From assembly GCF_040610475.1 (NCBI RefSeq), contig NZ_JBEXMJ010000002.1:62001-126000 (forward strand): a DNA stretch of 64,000 nucleotides. Direction: 5' to 3'. Shown one piece after another: positions 25,541 through 35,227 of the stretch. This stretch comes from Actinopolymorpha sp. NPDC004070 (lineage in GTDB: Bacteria > Actinomycetota > Actinomycetes > Propionibacteriales > Actinopolymorphaceae). The first letter of the stretch is position 1. Every line of letters begins with the position of its first letter. Made by a program: the position numbers and the translations under genes. The notes below the pieces were generated by a model that had not been told where the DNA came from, did not search any database, and worked only from the letters and a program-made list of their open reading frames with translations.

Positions 25541-27088
25541 GTGGAATCCGAAGACACTCGGGCGGCGACGCCGACCGACCTCGAGCGGTTCACGGCGTAC
25601 AGCTACCTCACGGTCTCCGATCCCGCCAGCCGCGCGTCGTACTTCCAGATCATGCGCATCTTCACCTCCACCCTGCTCGCGGACCTTTCCGCCCACGAGG
25701 TCGCCGAGCGCCTCGGCAGGTCCGAGCAACCGGGTACGCCGAACGGCTCGGTCGACAACGTCGCCGCCCGGCTGGAGCAACTCAAGGAGTGGGGCAACCT
25801 TCTCCCCAGCTCCCGCCCGGTCAAGGCGTCCAGCATCCGCGACTACCACCGGGTGCGCTCCCGGTTCCAGCTCTCACCACTGGGCGAGCACGTCCAGCGG
25901 CAGGCGGAGGAGATCCTCGCCGCCGCCGACGCCGTACGCGAGGTCAGCCGCGAGTTGCTCGCCCTCGTGGCTCGCGGGCTGGCCGGCTTGGCGACCGAGA
26001 CCGAGAATCACCCCCAGCTCGACCCGCGGGATGCGTTGGAACGGATATCGGCGGTCTTCACGCAGTTCGGCGAGTTCGCCGACTCCGTACGCGACTTCTA
26101 CGCCTACCTCGGCCAGGTGATCTTCCGGTACGACCTCGACTCGGTCGAGTTCGCGGGCTTCAAGGAGCTGCTGCTCGACTATGCCGAGACGATCACGGAG
26201 GACGTCGCACATTACGCGCCCCAGATCCGCCGCAGCCTGGACCTCCTGGCGCCACACCTTCCCGACGTCCTCAAACGGGTCGACGACTTCGATCAGGGGC
26301 TGCAGGGCCTGTCCCGCGTCGGGGTGGAGGTCCAGCGCAGCCGGGGCAGGGAGCTTGCCGACTGGGAAGGCCTGCGCGCGTGGTTCTTCGACGACGGCGA
26401 GGGGAGTCAGGTCGACCAGTTGCGGGAGGCCACGATGCGTGCGCTGCAGGCGCTGCTGGCCAACGCCAAACGCCTGATCCGTACATCCACAGGCGAACTC
26501 TCCCGTCGCAAGGACCTACTCAAGCTCGCGCGGTGGTTCGACACCGCCGACGACGCCACCGCGCACGACCTCTACGTCGCCGCGTTCGGCATCTACGGCG
26601 CCCGCCACCTCGGCATCGCTCCGGACCACGACCTCGACGTACCCGCGACGACAAGCTGGTGGTCGGGGCCGACGGTGCCCGTGCCGCTGGCCCTGCGTGA
26701 GCGCGGTTCACGCGCACCGCGTGGTCGCACGGCCGCCGCCGAGGACTACACCGCCCAGCGGGACTGGCTCCGCCAGGAAGCCCAAGCGGAGGCGGAGCGC
26801 CGGCACGCCGCGGCTGCCGAGTTGCGCGGCGCGGGCGGACGGTGGTCCGACGTACGACTGTCGGGGAGTGCCACCCGCCTACTCCTCGACCTGTTGGCCC
26901 GCTGCCTCGCCACGGCTCCGCCCACCTTCGACATCGCGGCCTCGGCCGACGCCGACCTGGAGGTGCGGGTGCGGCTGCGCCGCTCACCGGGGACGGCCAC
27001 GGTGGTCCGGGGTTTCGACGGCGACCTGATACTCGACGACCTCACTCTCGTCGTGGACAGCCCTTCCCAGCGGTTGGAGGCGGGATGA
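25541..27088 (+). CDS. jetA: Wadjet type II protein JetA (TIGR02677 / DUF2397)
   Basis: The product has 515 residues and begins at GTG 25541, without a ribosome binding site. RFTAYSYLTVSDPASRASYF then MRIFTSTLLADLSAHEVAE is the family start. LPSSRPVKASSIRDYHRVRS and the helical middle also match. In characterised Wadjet, JetA is the kleisin-like subunit that bridges the two SMC-like JetC heads. The C-terminal winged-helix segment is present (ATRLLLDLLARCLATAPPTF). It overlaps jetB by the 4-base ATGA. With jetB, jetC and jetD it gives a complete type II set; the identification rests on order, length and motifs of all four genes. Confidence 0.9.
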   Translation: MESEDTRAATPTDLERFTAYSYLTVSDPASRASYFQIMRIFTSTLLADLSAHEVAERLGRSEQPGTPNGSVDNVAARLEQLKEWGNLLPSSRPVKASSIRDYHRVRSRFQLSPLGEHVQRQAEEILAAADAVREVSRELLALVARGLAGLATETENHPQLDPRDALERISAVFTQFGEFADSVRDFYAYLGQVIFRYDLDSVEFAGFKELLLDYAETITEDVAHYAPQIRRSLDLLAPHLPDVLKRVDDFDQGLQGLSRVGVEVQRSRGRELADWEGLRAWFFDDGEGSQVDQLREATMRALQALLANAKRLIRTSTGELSRRKDLLKLARWFDTADDATAHDLYVAAFGIYGARHLGIAPDHDLDVPATTSWWSGPTVPVPLALRERGSRAPRGRTAAAEDYTAQRDWLRQEAQAEAERRHAAAAELRGAGGRWSDVRLSGSATRLLLDLLARCLATAPPTFDIAASADADLEVRVRLRRSPGTATVVRGFDGDLILDDLTLVVDSPSQRLEAG

Positions 27089-28209
27089 CCGATCTTGCCT
27101 CGCGAGCGGCCGACGAGCGCCGCCACGCGGCGCGGACCTTGCTGCGCAGTCCGCTGGTGACCGGGCGGAGCCACCCGGAGGAGTTTCGGCTGATCAGGCG
27201 GCACGCGGTCGAACTCGCGTCGCAGTTCCAGCAGTTGCTGGGCTATCGCCTGGTGGTGGAGTCGAACTTCGCCCGTCTTCACAAGGCAGGTCTCGGGCGT
27301 GGAAGCGGGCGGCGGCTCACCCGGTCGTCCGGCGCACCGTTCACGCCTCGCACCTACGCCTACCTCGCGCTCACTCTCTCGGTGCTCACCACCGCACCCG
27401 AGCAACTGCTGTTCTCCGAACTCCTCGCCCGCATCCGCGTGGCGGCGGCAGAGGCAGGAATCGACCTCGGCGATCCCAACCGCGGGACGGAGAAGCGCGC
27501 GCTGGTAGCCGCACTCCGGCAGCTGAACAACTGGCAGATCCTCACCGAGGACGACGGGTCGGTGGAGGCATACGTCGGTGACGAGCGCGCGGAGGCGCTG
27601 CTCACCATCGACCGGGAGATCGCCCGGCGTACGGTCAGCGGGCCGATCGGCTCGGCCGGTGGCTGGGAGGAGCTCATCGACCGGTCGGCCGGATCCGACC
27701 TGGGTCCGCGGCACAGCGTGCGACGCCGGCTGGTCGAGACGCCGGTCGTCTACCTCGACGACCTCAGCGACGAGGAGCGTGACTGGCTACGGCGCAACCA
27801 GCGCCGCGAGCAGCGGGTCCTCGAGGAGGCCCTCGGCCTGGACGCCGAGATCCGGGCGGAGGGCGTCGGCCTCTTCGACCCCGAGGAGGAGCTCACCGAC
27901 CTGTCCTTCCCGGCCACCGGCACGCTCTCGTGGCTCGCCCTGCTCCTCCTCGAACGGCTGGTGACCGAACTCCGGCCGGACGAGCCGACCATCTCGGTGC
28001 CGATCCCCGACAGCCTGGTCGACGGCCTGATCGCCGAACTCGTCGAGCGGCACGGCCGGGCGTTCGCCAAGGACCTGCTCGAGGACCGCGGCCAGCTACG
28101 GGAGAGCGTCCTGGAACGACTGCAGGCTTTTCGCCTCGTCGACCGGCGGGAGAATGGTTGGCTGTTGTCCGCCGCGGCCGCCCGCTACGCCCCGAAGGTG
28201 CACCTGTGA
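27085..28209 (+). CDS. jetB: Wadjet type II protein JetB (TIGR02678 / DUF2398)
   Basis: The product has 374 residues from ATG 27085, which shares its bases with the jetA stop. ADERRHAARTLLRSPLVTGR, GYRLVVESNFARLHK and FTPRTYAYLALTLSVLT are conserved in the DUF2398 family; a winged-helix region follows (ALRQLNNWQILTEDDGSVEA). JetB is the KITE-like partner that dimerises and binds JetA. The gene ends in a 4-base overlap with jetC (GTGA), so jetABCD are translationally coupled. No frameshift or missing region was seen. Confidence 0.9.
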   Translation: MTDLASRAADERRHAARTLLRSPLVTGRSHPEEFRLIRRHAVELASQFQQLLGYRLVVESNFARLHKAGLGRGSGRRLTRSSGAPFTPRTYAYLALTLSVLTTAPEQLLFSELLARIRVAAAEAGIDLGDPNRGTEKRALVAALRQLNNWQILTEDDGSVEAYVGDERAEALLTIDREIARRTVSGPIGSAGGWEELIDRSAGSDLGPRHSVRRRLVETPVVYLDDLSDEERDWLRRNQRREQRVLEEALGLDAEIRAEGVGLFDPEEELTDLSFPATGTLSWLALLLLERLVTELRPDEPTISVPIPDSLVDGLIAELVERHGRAFAKDLLEDRGQLRESVLERLQAFRLVDRRENGWLLSAAAARYAPKVHL

Positions 28210-31200
28210 CCCACGCCGCCCAGCCCGACCAGCCGGCCGACCCGCATCGCTTCCGGCTCAGCCGTGCCGGGATCCACCAGGTCTGGCAGTACGACGAGGA
28301 GTTCCGCTTCGGCGACGGACGGCTGCTGCTGCGCGGGAAGAACGGCGCGGGCAAGTCCAAGGCGCTGGAGATTCTGTTGCCGTTCCTGCTCGACGGTGAC
28401 ACCCGGCGGTTGGACGCCGCAGGCGGCGGAAAGACGACGCTCAGGTGGTTGATGCTCGGCGGCTGGAGCGGTGGCACGAACCGCCTCGGGTTCGTATGGC
28501 TGGAGTTCGCACGGGTCGAGGACGGCGAGTCCGAGACGCTCACCCTGGGCGCCGCGATCAAGGCGTCCACCTCGACCAACGAGGCGAAGGCAACTTACTT
28601 CGTCACCACCCGCGTGGTCGAAGGACTCCATCTGCGAGATCCGAGCCGGCGCCCCTCGGTCGACCAACTGCGCGAGCTCGTCGGACCCGAGAACTGCTAC
28701 GAGCGCGCCGGAGAATACCGTGCGCGAGTGGCCCGGGAACTCTTCGGGCTCACCGACCTGGCCCGCTACCGCAACCTGGTGCACCTTCTCTACGGTCTGC
28801 GGCGGCCCACGATCGGTGACCGGATCGAGTCGGGTGAACTCGTCAACGTCCTGCGCGACGCGCTGCCACCGCTCGACGACGACCTCCTCGACCGGGTGGC
28901 CCACAACTTCGACGACCTGGATGCGGTCCGCGACGAGCTCGGACGACTGGAACGCACAGACGCCGCGTTGACCACCTTCCTGGCCAGCTATCGCGGTTAC
29001 CTCCGTGGCGTGCTTCGTCACCGCACCGGCCTGGTCCAGAAGTCTCTCGCCGAGCTGAGAGAAGCTCGCCGCGAGACCGGAGCGGCCGAACGCCGGCTGG
29101 CGTCTCTGACCGAGCAGGAGACGGCCGCGGCGAAGGCGGTGGAGGATCTCGACCGCGCGCGGCGGGATGCCGAAGCACAGCTGCGAGCCCTCCGCGACAG
29201 CGCGGCCTACCAGGCGCTCACCGACCTTCGCGAACGCCGCGAACGCGTCACAGCACATCGTCAGGCCGTCCGCGCGGCGTGGAACGCGTCCGCGATCGCC
29301 AGGACGGCGGAGGAGAGCGCCGTCCAGCGACTCGGTCAGGAGACCGACGACATCGGTCGTGGGCTGACAGACCTGCGCGGCGACGTACGACATCTCCGCG
29401 GGCTGGTGCGAAGCAGCGGCCTCGACGAGGCGCTGGTGCCGGAATCCCCGGCCGCCGGTACGACAGTCCTCGCACCCGCGGTGACGGGAGTCCTCACCGA
29501 CGAGACGGGCCGCCTGCTGGAGGTGAGCCGCTCGACGGTCCGTGCCGTGGGCCTGCTCCCGGGCCAGCTCGAGGAGTGGCGACATGGGCTCGGCGAGGCC
29601 ACGACGGTGGCGAAGGCCCGTCGTCGCGCCGCGCGGGAACTTCGAGGCGACCTCGACCAGGTGACAGCGGCCGAGCGAAAAGCCGACGGGCTCCGCGAGC
29701 AGGCCGGGCGGATGGAGGCCGAGGTCGTCGCCGCCGATGAACGCCGGCAGGCACGCCAGAACGAGCTCCTCGAGGTCTCCGGTGCCTACGCCGATGCTGT
29801 CCGAGCCTGGGCACGCGGGCTGCCCGACCCCGAACCCGTCACCAGGTTGGTCGGCACGCCTGACGACTCCGACCTGCCGGTCGAGGACCGCGCACTACCG
29901 CCGGCAACACCCGAGACGATCGCGGTCGCCGCCCGGACAAGCTCCGAGCCCGTCCTGCGAGCCCACGAGGAACGCCGCGACGAACTGTTGTCCCTCGAAC
30001 GCGAGATCGGGAACTCCCTGGCGAGTGCGCGCGAGGAGTTACGGCACTGGGAACGCACCGAAGACCCGGAGCCGCCGCGCTCCCGCTACTCGACGGCGGA
30101 GCGCGACCCGGCCACAGGCGCTCCGCTTTTTCTCCTCGTGGACCACGACAGCACGGTGCCGGAGAGGGACCAGGCGGGCATCGAGGCCGCACTGGAGGCG
30201 AGCGGTCTGCTCAGCGCCTGGGTGGCCGCCGACGGCCGCGTGCTCGCCCCGGACACCAACGACGTCGTCGTCCGCACGGACCTCCCGGCCGGGGGCGCTG
30301 ATCTGACCAGCGTTCTACGACCGGTCCCGGGCCACGGCGTGAGCGAAGCCGTACTCACCCGCGTGCTGGAAGCCGTGGGTTTCGGCCCGTCGGACGCGCA
30401 CAGCTGGATCTCCGTCGACGGACGGTGGCGGCTGGGTGCGCTGGGCGGAGCGCACACCAAGAACCGCTCGGAGTACATCGGTGCCAGCGTCCGCGCCGCC
30501 ACCAGAGAACGCCGAATCGCCGAGCTGCGCAGCCAGGTCGGCACCCTCGAGGCGGCACTGGCCGCACACCGCGGCACCCGGGCGGAGGTCGAGCAGGACC
30601 GAGACCGGCTCCGCCGTGTCCTCGAGGCCGTCCCTCCGGGCCGTGACCTGACGGGCGCGTGGTCCACCTACGAAAGCGCGGTCGAGGAGACGACCCGCCG
30701 TAGAGGCGTGCTGGCCGCTGCCACCCGCGCCGCCGAACAGGCCTGGGCCGGGGCGGTTCAGCTGCGCGCCAGAGTACAGACAAAGGCCACCGCCGAGGGA
30801 CTCCCGTTCGACCTGGACGGTGTGACCCGGATCGTCGCCGACGTGGAGCAGGTCCTGAACGACCTCCAGCGCTTCGAACGCACGACCAGTCGAATCCTGG
30901 ACACTCTGGACGCGCACGCCCTCAGCCGCACCACGTGGCAGGACGCACGTGCACGGCGAGAGACCGCCGAGTCCGAGTACGACACCGCCCGCTCGACAAT
31001 GGACGAGGCCGTCGGCGAACTCCACGCACTGGAGGCTGCCGTCGGAGCGGACGAGGCCGAGATCCTGGCGCAGGAGAACGCTGCCGAGCAACGACTCACC
31101 ACAGCGCTCACGGCGCTTCCGGAGGCGGTGGGCACGCGCGACCGTCTGCACGACGAGCGGATCCTGGCCGGCGCCGCGCGCGACACCGCGCTGGCCGACC

Positions 31201-32369
31201 GCGCCGCGCTGGAGTCGCGGGTGGTCGCCGGGAGCGGCCAGCTCCGCCGCCCGCTCGGGATGCCAGGACTCCCCGCGGCCGCCGATCTGGGCGACCTCAC
31301 CGAGGTCGTCTCGTCCTACGACAGGAGCCAGGACGAGGATGTCCGAGCCAGGATCCGGGCCCTCACGGCTCTGGCCGCCGAGATCGAGTCGAGGCTCGGG
31401 CCGACGGGCCGCGACGTCGGCGACACCGCGATCCTCGGCGCCGGCGACCGCATGCGGGAAGGGTTGTCCGGCGGCTATGACGCCGAAGTGAGCGAGGTCG
31501 ACGGGATCAAGCGCTTCGCGCTGCACGACGACGCGGGCGCGCACGACGTCGCGGTCGTGGGTGAACGCATCCGCGCTGCCGCAAGTGACGCCAGACAGCG
31601 GCTGTCGACCCGCGAGCAGGAGGTCTTCGAGCGCTACCTGCTCGGCGAGCTCGGCGATCACCTGACCCAGCAGCTGTTGTCGGCGCGCAGTCTCGTCCGG
31701 CAGATGAACGACACGCTGGAAGACGTCCGATCCTCGCACGGCATCGGTGCACGACTGCAGTGGGAGCTTCCGAAGGAGGCCGGCGCCGACCTGGCAGCGG
31801 CGGTCGGACTTCTCGACAACGTTTCGGCGATGCGCACCCGTGACCAGTCCGCGCAGTTGCGCGAGGTGCTACGCCAACGGATCGAGGAGGCACGGCAGGC
31901 AGACCCTGGTGCCGGCTACGCACGTCATCTGCGCGTCGCACTGGACTACCGCACCTGGTTCGTGTTCACGGTGATGGTCACCGACTCGGCCAACCCGTCG
32001 GTCAGGAGACGGCTGAGTCACCGGACCGCACTGAGCCAGGGCGAGCAGCGCGTGGTCTCCTATCTCGTCCTGTTCGCGGCGGCCGCCGCGCACTTCGCCT
32101 CGGTCGGCCGGTCGGCTCCGACCGCTCCGCGGCTGATCCTGCTCGACGACGCGTTCGCCAAGGTCGACGAGCCGACTCACGGCCGGCTCCTCGGCCTTCT
32201 GGTCGCGCTCGACCTCGACTTCGTGATCACCAGCGAACGGTTGTGGGGCTGCTTTCCCACGGTGCCCAGCCTGCACATCTACGAATGCCTGCGCGACCCA
32301 CAGCAACGCGGCGTCGCCACCGTCCACTTCACCTGGGACGGCAAGAGCAAGCGGCTGGTCAGCGTATGA
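28206..32369 (+). CDS. jetC: Wadjet type II SMC-like ATPase JetC (TIGR02680)
   Basis: The product has 1387 residues from GTG 28206. The Walker A loop is GKNGAGKS at residues 44-51. Long charged helices fill roughly 290-1230, with two coiled-coil arms about a hinge-like ARHGTGAPLFLLVDH-type globular part near residues 620-770. The ABC signature LSQGEQ is at 1276-1281 and Walker B LILLDDAF with two Asp (1314 and 1315) follows, so the ATPase looks intact. JetC is the MukB-like motor that extrudes DNA loops and so recognises small circular plasmids. The order of lobes fits type II Wadjet; the sequence ends 4 bases into jetD. Confidence 0.95.
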   Translation: MTHAAQPDQPADPHRFRLSRAGIHQVWQYDEEFRFGDGRLLLRGKNGAGKSKALEILLPFLLDGDTRRLDAAGGGKTTLRWLMLGGWSGGTNRLGFVWLEFARVEDGESETLTLGAAIKASTSTNEAKATYFVTTRVVEGLHLRDPSRRPSVDQLRELVGPENCYERAGEYRARVARELFGLTDLARYRNLVHLLYGLRRPTIGDRIESGELVNVLRDALPPLDDDLLDRVAHNFDDLDAVRDELGRLERTDAALTTFLASYRGYLRGVLRHRTGLVQKSLAELREARRETGAAERRLASLTEQETAAAKAVEDLDRARRDAEAQLRALRDSAAYQALTDLRERRERVTAHRQAVRAAWNASAIARTAEESAVQRLGQETDDIGRGLTDLRGDVRHLRGLVRSSGLDEALVPESPAAGTTVLAPAVTGVLTDETGRLLEVSRSTVRAVGLLPGQLEEWRHGLGEATTVAKARRRAARELRGDLDQVTAAERKADGLREQAGRMEAEVVAADERRQARQNELLEVSGAYADAVRAWARGLPDPEPVTRLVGTPDDSDLPVEDRALPPATPETIAVAARTSSEPVLRAHEERRDELLSLEREIGNSLASAREELRHWERTEDPEPPRSRYSTAERDPATGAPLFLLVDHDSTVPERDQAGIEAALEASGLLSAWVAADGRVLAPDTNDVVVRTDLPAGGADLTSVLRPVPGHGVSEAVLTRVLEAVGFGPSDAHSWISVDGRWRLGALGGAHTKNRSEYIGASVRAATRERRIAELRSQVGTLEAALAAHRGTRAEVEQDRDRLRRVLEAVPPGRDLTGAWSTYESAVEETTRRRGVLAAATRAAEQAWAGAVQLRARVQTKATAEGLPFDLDGVTRIVADVEQVLNDLQRFERTTSRILDTLDAHALSRTTWQDARARRETAESEYDTARSTMDEAVGELHALEAAVGADEAEILAQENAAEQRLTTALTALPEAVGTRDRLHDERILAGAARDTALADRAALESRVVAGSGQLRRPLGMPGLPAAADLGDLTEVVSSYDRSQDEDVRARIRALTALAAEIESRLGPTGRDVGDTAILGAGDRMREGLSGGYDAEVSEVDGIKRFALHDDAGAHDVAVVGERIRAAASDARQRLSTREQEVFERYLLGELGDHLTQQLLSARSLVRQMNDTLEDVRSSHGIGARLQWELPKEAGADLAAAVGLLDNVSAMRTRDQSAQLREVLRQRIEEARQADPGAGYARHLRVALDYRTWFVFTVMVTDSANPSVRRRLSHRTALSQGEQRVVSYLVLFAAAAAHFASVGRSAPTAPRLILLDDAFAKVDEPTHGRLLGLLVALDLDFVITSERLWGCFPTVPSLHIYECLRDPQQRGVATVHFTWDGKSKRLVSV

Positions 32370-33631
32370 CACCGGAGACCCGCGCCTGGCTCGACCGGCC
32401 AGAACTTTCCCGGTTCTGGGATCTCGTCCACCACCGGCTCCAGCACAACGGCGTTTCCGTTCGCGGTCGCGTCCGCCTCGTCGCACCGACCGACGGCGAG
32501 CGGGACGCCATCAGCCTGCTGACCGGACGGACGTACCCGGCGACCGCTGTGTCCCTCACCGTGCCGCTGGCAGACCTTGATGCGCGTCTGGAGCAAAGCG
32601 CAGCCGGCTGCGGGTTGGTGGATGCGGTGTCGGTTCTGCGCGGCCCACCGGTCGACCGTCCCGCGGCTCGACGGGACAGACGCGCGGCGTACGAGGAGAC
32701 CTGGAGGGCTGCGGACGCGGCCCTCGAGTCGTCCGGTCTCGGGCAGGCGGCCTGGTCCGCGGACTGGCTGGCCGAGGTCAGGCGCTCCGGACTGGTCGGC
32801 CGCCTGGGCCCGGCCGAGGCGGCCCGGTCGATCGGCCACGCCGTCGACGTTCTTGCCCGGGTCGTCGTTCGCGGAGAACGACTGTCGCGCGGTGAGCTCG
32901 CCGAACGCGTCACGGGAACCACCCACGGGCTCGACGACGGCACGGTACTCAGCCGGATCGTTCTGCGCGGTCTGGCTCGCGCAGCGAGCACCACCGTCCC
33001 CGCCGACAGCCAGGGCCGGCGCGATCTCTGGGAGTCGGCGGGGGTGTCCGTGGACGCGGTCTCCTCCACGGCGCTCACCTACGGGCTCCGGCCCGCCGGC
33101 GACAAATGGCCGGCCCGCATGCTCCGCGAACGTTCCGAGGCCCGCGTGGAAGCCCACCTCACCATCTCCGACCTGCGCAGGATCTCCTGGCGCCTGGCGC
33201 CACACACCGAGGTCTTCGTCTGCGAGAACCCCCGGGTTCTCGAGGCGGCAGCGCAAGCGGGTTGCACCACTCCGGTGGTGTGCACATCCGGAAATCCCCG
33301 CACCGTGGTCCTCCACCTGCTCGACGCGCTGGTCGCCGCAGGAGCTCGCCTGGCGTACCGAGGGGACTTCGACTGGGCCGGCATCGCCATCGCCAACCGG
33401 GTGATAGCCCGGTACGACGCACGACCGTGGCGGATGGGGGCCACCGACTACGAGGAACACGTCGCGGCGGCTCGCGCCCGCGGAACCCCGCTCCTTCCCC
33501 TCGGCGGGGTCGCGGTGACCGCCCGGTGGGACCCCGAACTCACCCCGGCGATGACCGCTCTCGGTGTGGGTGTCCAGGAGGAGTCGGCGCTGGAGCTGCT
33601 CATCGATGACCTCACCGCCGCGCGATCCTGA
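32366..33631 (+). CDS. jetD: Wadjet type II nuclease JetD (TIGR02679 / DUF2399 toprim)
   Basis: The product has 421 residues from ATG 32366. The N-terminal half is the DUF3323-like part (ELSRFWDLVHHRLQHNGVSV). The C-terminal toprim-like fold has VFVCENPRVLEAA with Glu 287 and YRGDFDWAGIAI with Asp 334 and Asp 336, the expected catalytic acids, plus a final VQEESALELLIDDL. In Wadjet, JetD cleaves DNA once the JetABC complex has extruded and trapped a circular plasmid. All catalytic residues look present, so the system is probably active. The gene is convergent with the amidase, 40 bases away. Confidence 0.92.
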   Translation: MTPETRAWLDRPELSRFWDLVHHRLQHNGVSVRGRVRLVAPTDGERDAISLLTGRTYPATAVSLTVPLADLDARLEQSAAGCGLVDAVSVLRGPPVDRPAARRDRRAAYEETWRAADAALESSGLGQAAWSADWLAEVRRSGLVGRLGPAEAARSIGHAVDVLARVVVRGERLSRGELAERVTGTTHGLDDGTVLSRIVLRGLARAASTTVPADSQGRRDLWESAGVSVDAVSSTALTYGLRPAGDKWPARMLRERSEARVEAHLTISDLRRISWRLAPHTEVFVCENPRVLEAAAQAGCTTPVVCTSGNPRTVVLHLLDALVAAGARLAYRGDFDWAGIAIANRVIARYDARPWRMGATDYEEHVAAARARGTPLLPLGGVAVTARWDPELTPAMTALGVGVQEESALELLIDDLTAARS

Positions 33632-33671
33632 CGGCTTCACGACGGCGGTCGCGGTTGTCCCGCGTGGTGCG

Positions 33672-35093
33672 TCACCGGTCGAACGCGGTCTCCACGGCAC
33701 GGCCGATCCGGTAGAGGCGGGCCTCGCTCCACGCCGGGCCGCTGATCTGCAGGCCGACCGGCAGGCCGACGCGGGAGAGGCCGCAGGGTACGGACAGGCT
33801 GGGGGTTCCGGTCACGTTCGTCGGTACGGCGAGCCGGGTGAGCGCCCAGCGCACCGTCTCCTCGATGCCCGCCACGTCGGTGTCGACCTGGCCCAGCGGC
33901 GGGGCGGTGACGGCGACGCTCGGCGTGGCGAGCGCGTCCACGCCGTCGAGGAGCCGGGTGAAGGTGCGCCGGGACTCGCCCAGCAGCCGCAGCGCCTCGG
34001 CGTACTCCCAGCCGGTGATCGTGCTCCCGTCGACCAGCCGCTGCCGCACGGTCGGGTCGAACAGCTCCTGGAAGTCGGCGGCTTCCAGCCGCTCCCGGTG
34101 CACCGTGTACGCCTCGACGCTGATGACGGCCCGGTGCGCGTCCCGGAGCGCGGCGAGGTCGCCGAGGCCGGGGACGCCGACCGGACGGACGGTGGCGCCG
34201 AGGTCGGCGAGCGTGCCGATCGCGTCCCGGACCCGGGCGTCGACGTCGGGCTCTAGGTGGTCGAAGTAGTAGCCGTCGGGGACGCCGATGGTGAGTCCGC
34301 GGACGCCGAGGTCCAGTTCGCGGGTGAAGTCCTCGGCCTCGCGCCGGATGGAGCCGGTGTCCAGGTCGTCGTACCCGCACAGCACCGCGAGCACGCGGGC
34401 GTTGTCGGCGACGGTCCGGGTGAGCGGGCCGATGTGGTCCAGGGTCCACGACAGGGGGAACGCCCCGTGCCGGCTGATCCGGCCGAACGTCGGCTTCATG
34501 CCCACCACGCCGCACAGCGCCGCGGGGATGCGGACCGAGCCACCGGAGTCGCTGCCGAGCGCGGCGGTACACATACCGGTGGCCACCGCGACGGCCGAGC
34601 CGCCGCTGGACCCGCCGGCCATCCGCTCGGGGTCGTGCGGGTTGCGTACGGGTCCGAAGCAGGAGGCGTCCCCGGTGGGCCCGAACGCGAACTCGTGGGT
34701 GTGCAACTTCCCGATCACCACCGCGCCGGCGTCGCGGATCCGGCGTACGACCTCGGCATCCTCGTCCGGCACCCGGTCGCGGAAGAACGCCGAGCCGACC
34801 GTGGTCCGGATCCCGGCGGTGTCGAAGATGTCCTTCACACCGAACGGGATCCCGTGCAGCGGACCCCGCCAGTGGCCGGCCCGCAGTTCGGTGTCGGCGG
34901 CCTCGGCGTCCCGCACGGCGCTGTCGGTCAGGAGGGTGACGACGGCGTTCAGGCGCGGGTTGGCGGCCTCGACGCGTTCCAGGGCTGCCGCCGTGAGCTT
35001 CACCGACGTGGTCGTCCCGTCCCGAAGCCGGCGGGCCAGCTCGGCAAGGTCGGCAGTCGAGTCGTCGGTCGCCGCGTCGCTGCTCGTTCTCAT
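33672..35093 (-). CDS. Amidase signature family protein
   Basis: The product has 473 residues. The Ser-cisSer-Lys triad is visible: Lys 87 in GIPFGVKDIF, cis-Ser 163 in GGSSGGSA, and nucleophile Ser 186 in SDSGGSVRIPAALCG. The signature segment follows in the normal order (MKPTFGRISRHGAFPLSWTL, then DHIGPLTRTVAD), and the end VGLPVGLQISGPAWSEA is characteristic. This group is similar to GatA-like or Asp-tRNA-amidase relatives but is not next to gatB or gatC, so it is most likely a free amidase acting on small amides. ATG 35093 was chosen; the open frame extends upstream to 35333 across the divergent GH5 promoter. Confidence 0.9.
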   Translation of the reverse strand: MRTSSDAATDDSTADLAELARRLRDGTTTSVKLTAAALERVEAANPRLNAVVTLLTDSAVRDAEAADTELRAGHWRGPLHGIPFGVKDIFDTAGIRTTVGSAFFRDRVPDEDAEVVRRIRDAGAVVIGKLHTHEFAFGPTGDASCFGPVRNPHDPERMAGGSSGGSAVAVATGMCTAALGSDSGGSVRIPAALCGVVGMKPTFGRISRHGAFPLSWTLDHIGPLTRTVADNARVLAVLCGYDDLDTGSIRREAEDFTRELDLGVRGLTIGVPDGYYFDHLEPDVDARVRDAIGTLADLGATVRPVGVPGLGDLAALRDAHRAVISVEAYTVHRERLEAADFQELFDPTVRQRLVDGSTITGWEYAEALRLLGESRRTFTRLLDGVDALATPSVAVTAPPLGQVDTDVAGIEETVRWALTRLAVPTNVTGTPSLSVPCGLSRVGLPVGLQISGPAWSEARLYRIGRAVETAFDR

Positions 35094-35227
35094 GTCGCAC
35101 CACCTACCGGAACGATCGGCCGGTTGTCGAGCGACCTCGGCGCGGCCGGTGCGGATCGGCCGCCTTCGGCCGACGTACGGCCCCGGCTCTTGACGGGACC
35201 CGCGCACGGACCGGACGGTGTGGGACT

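Noticed and set aside
27930..28205. Upstream extension of jetC inside jetB
   Set aside because: The GTG at 28206 in the 4-base overlap fits the family start; the upstream part is a shadow of jetB.
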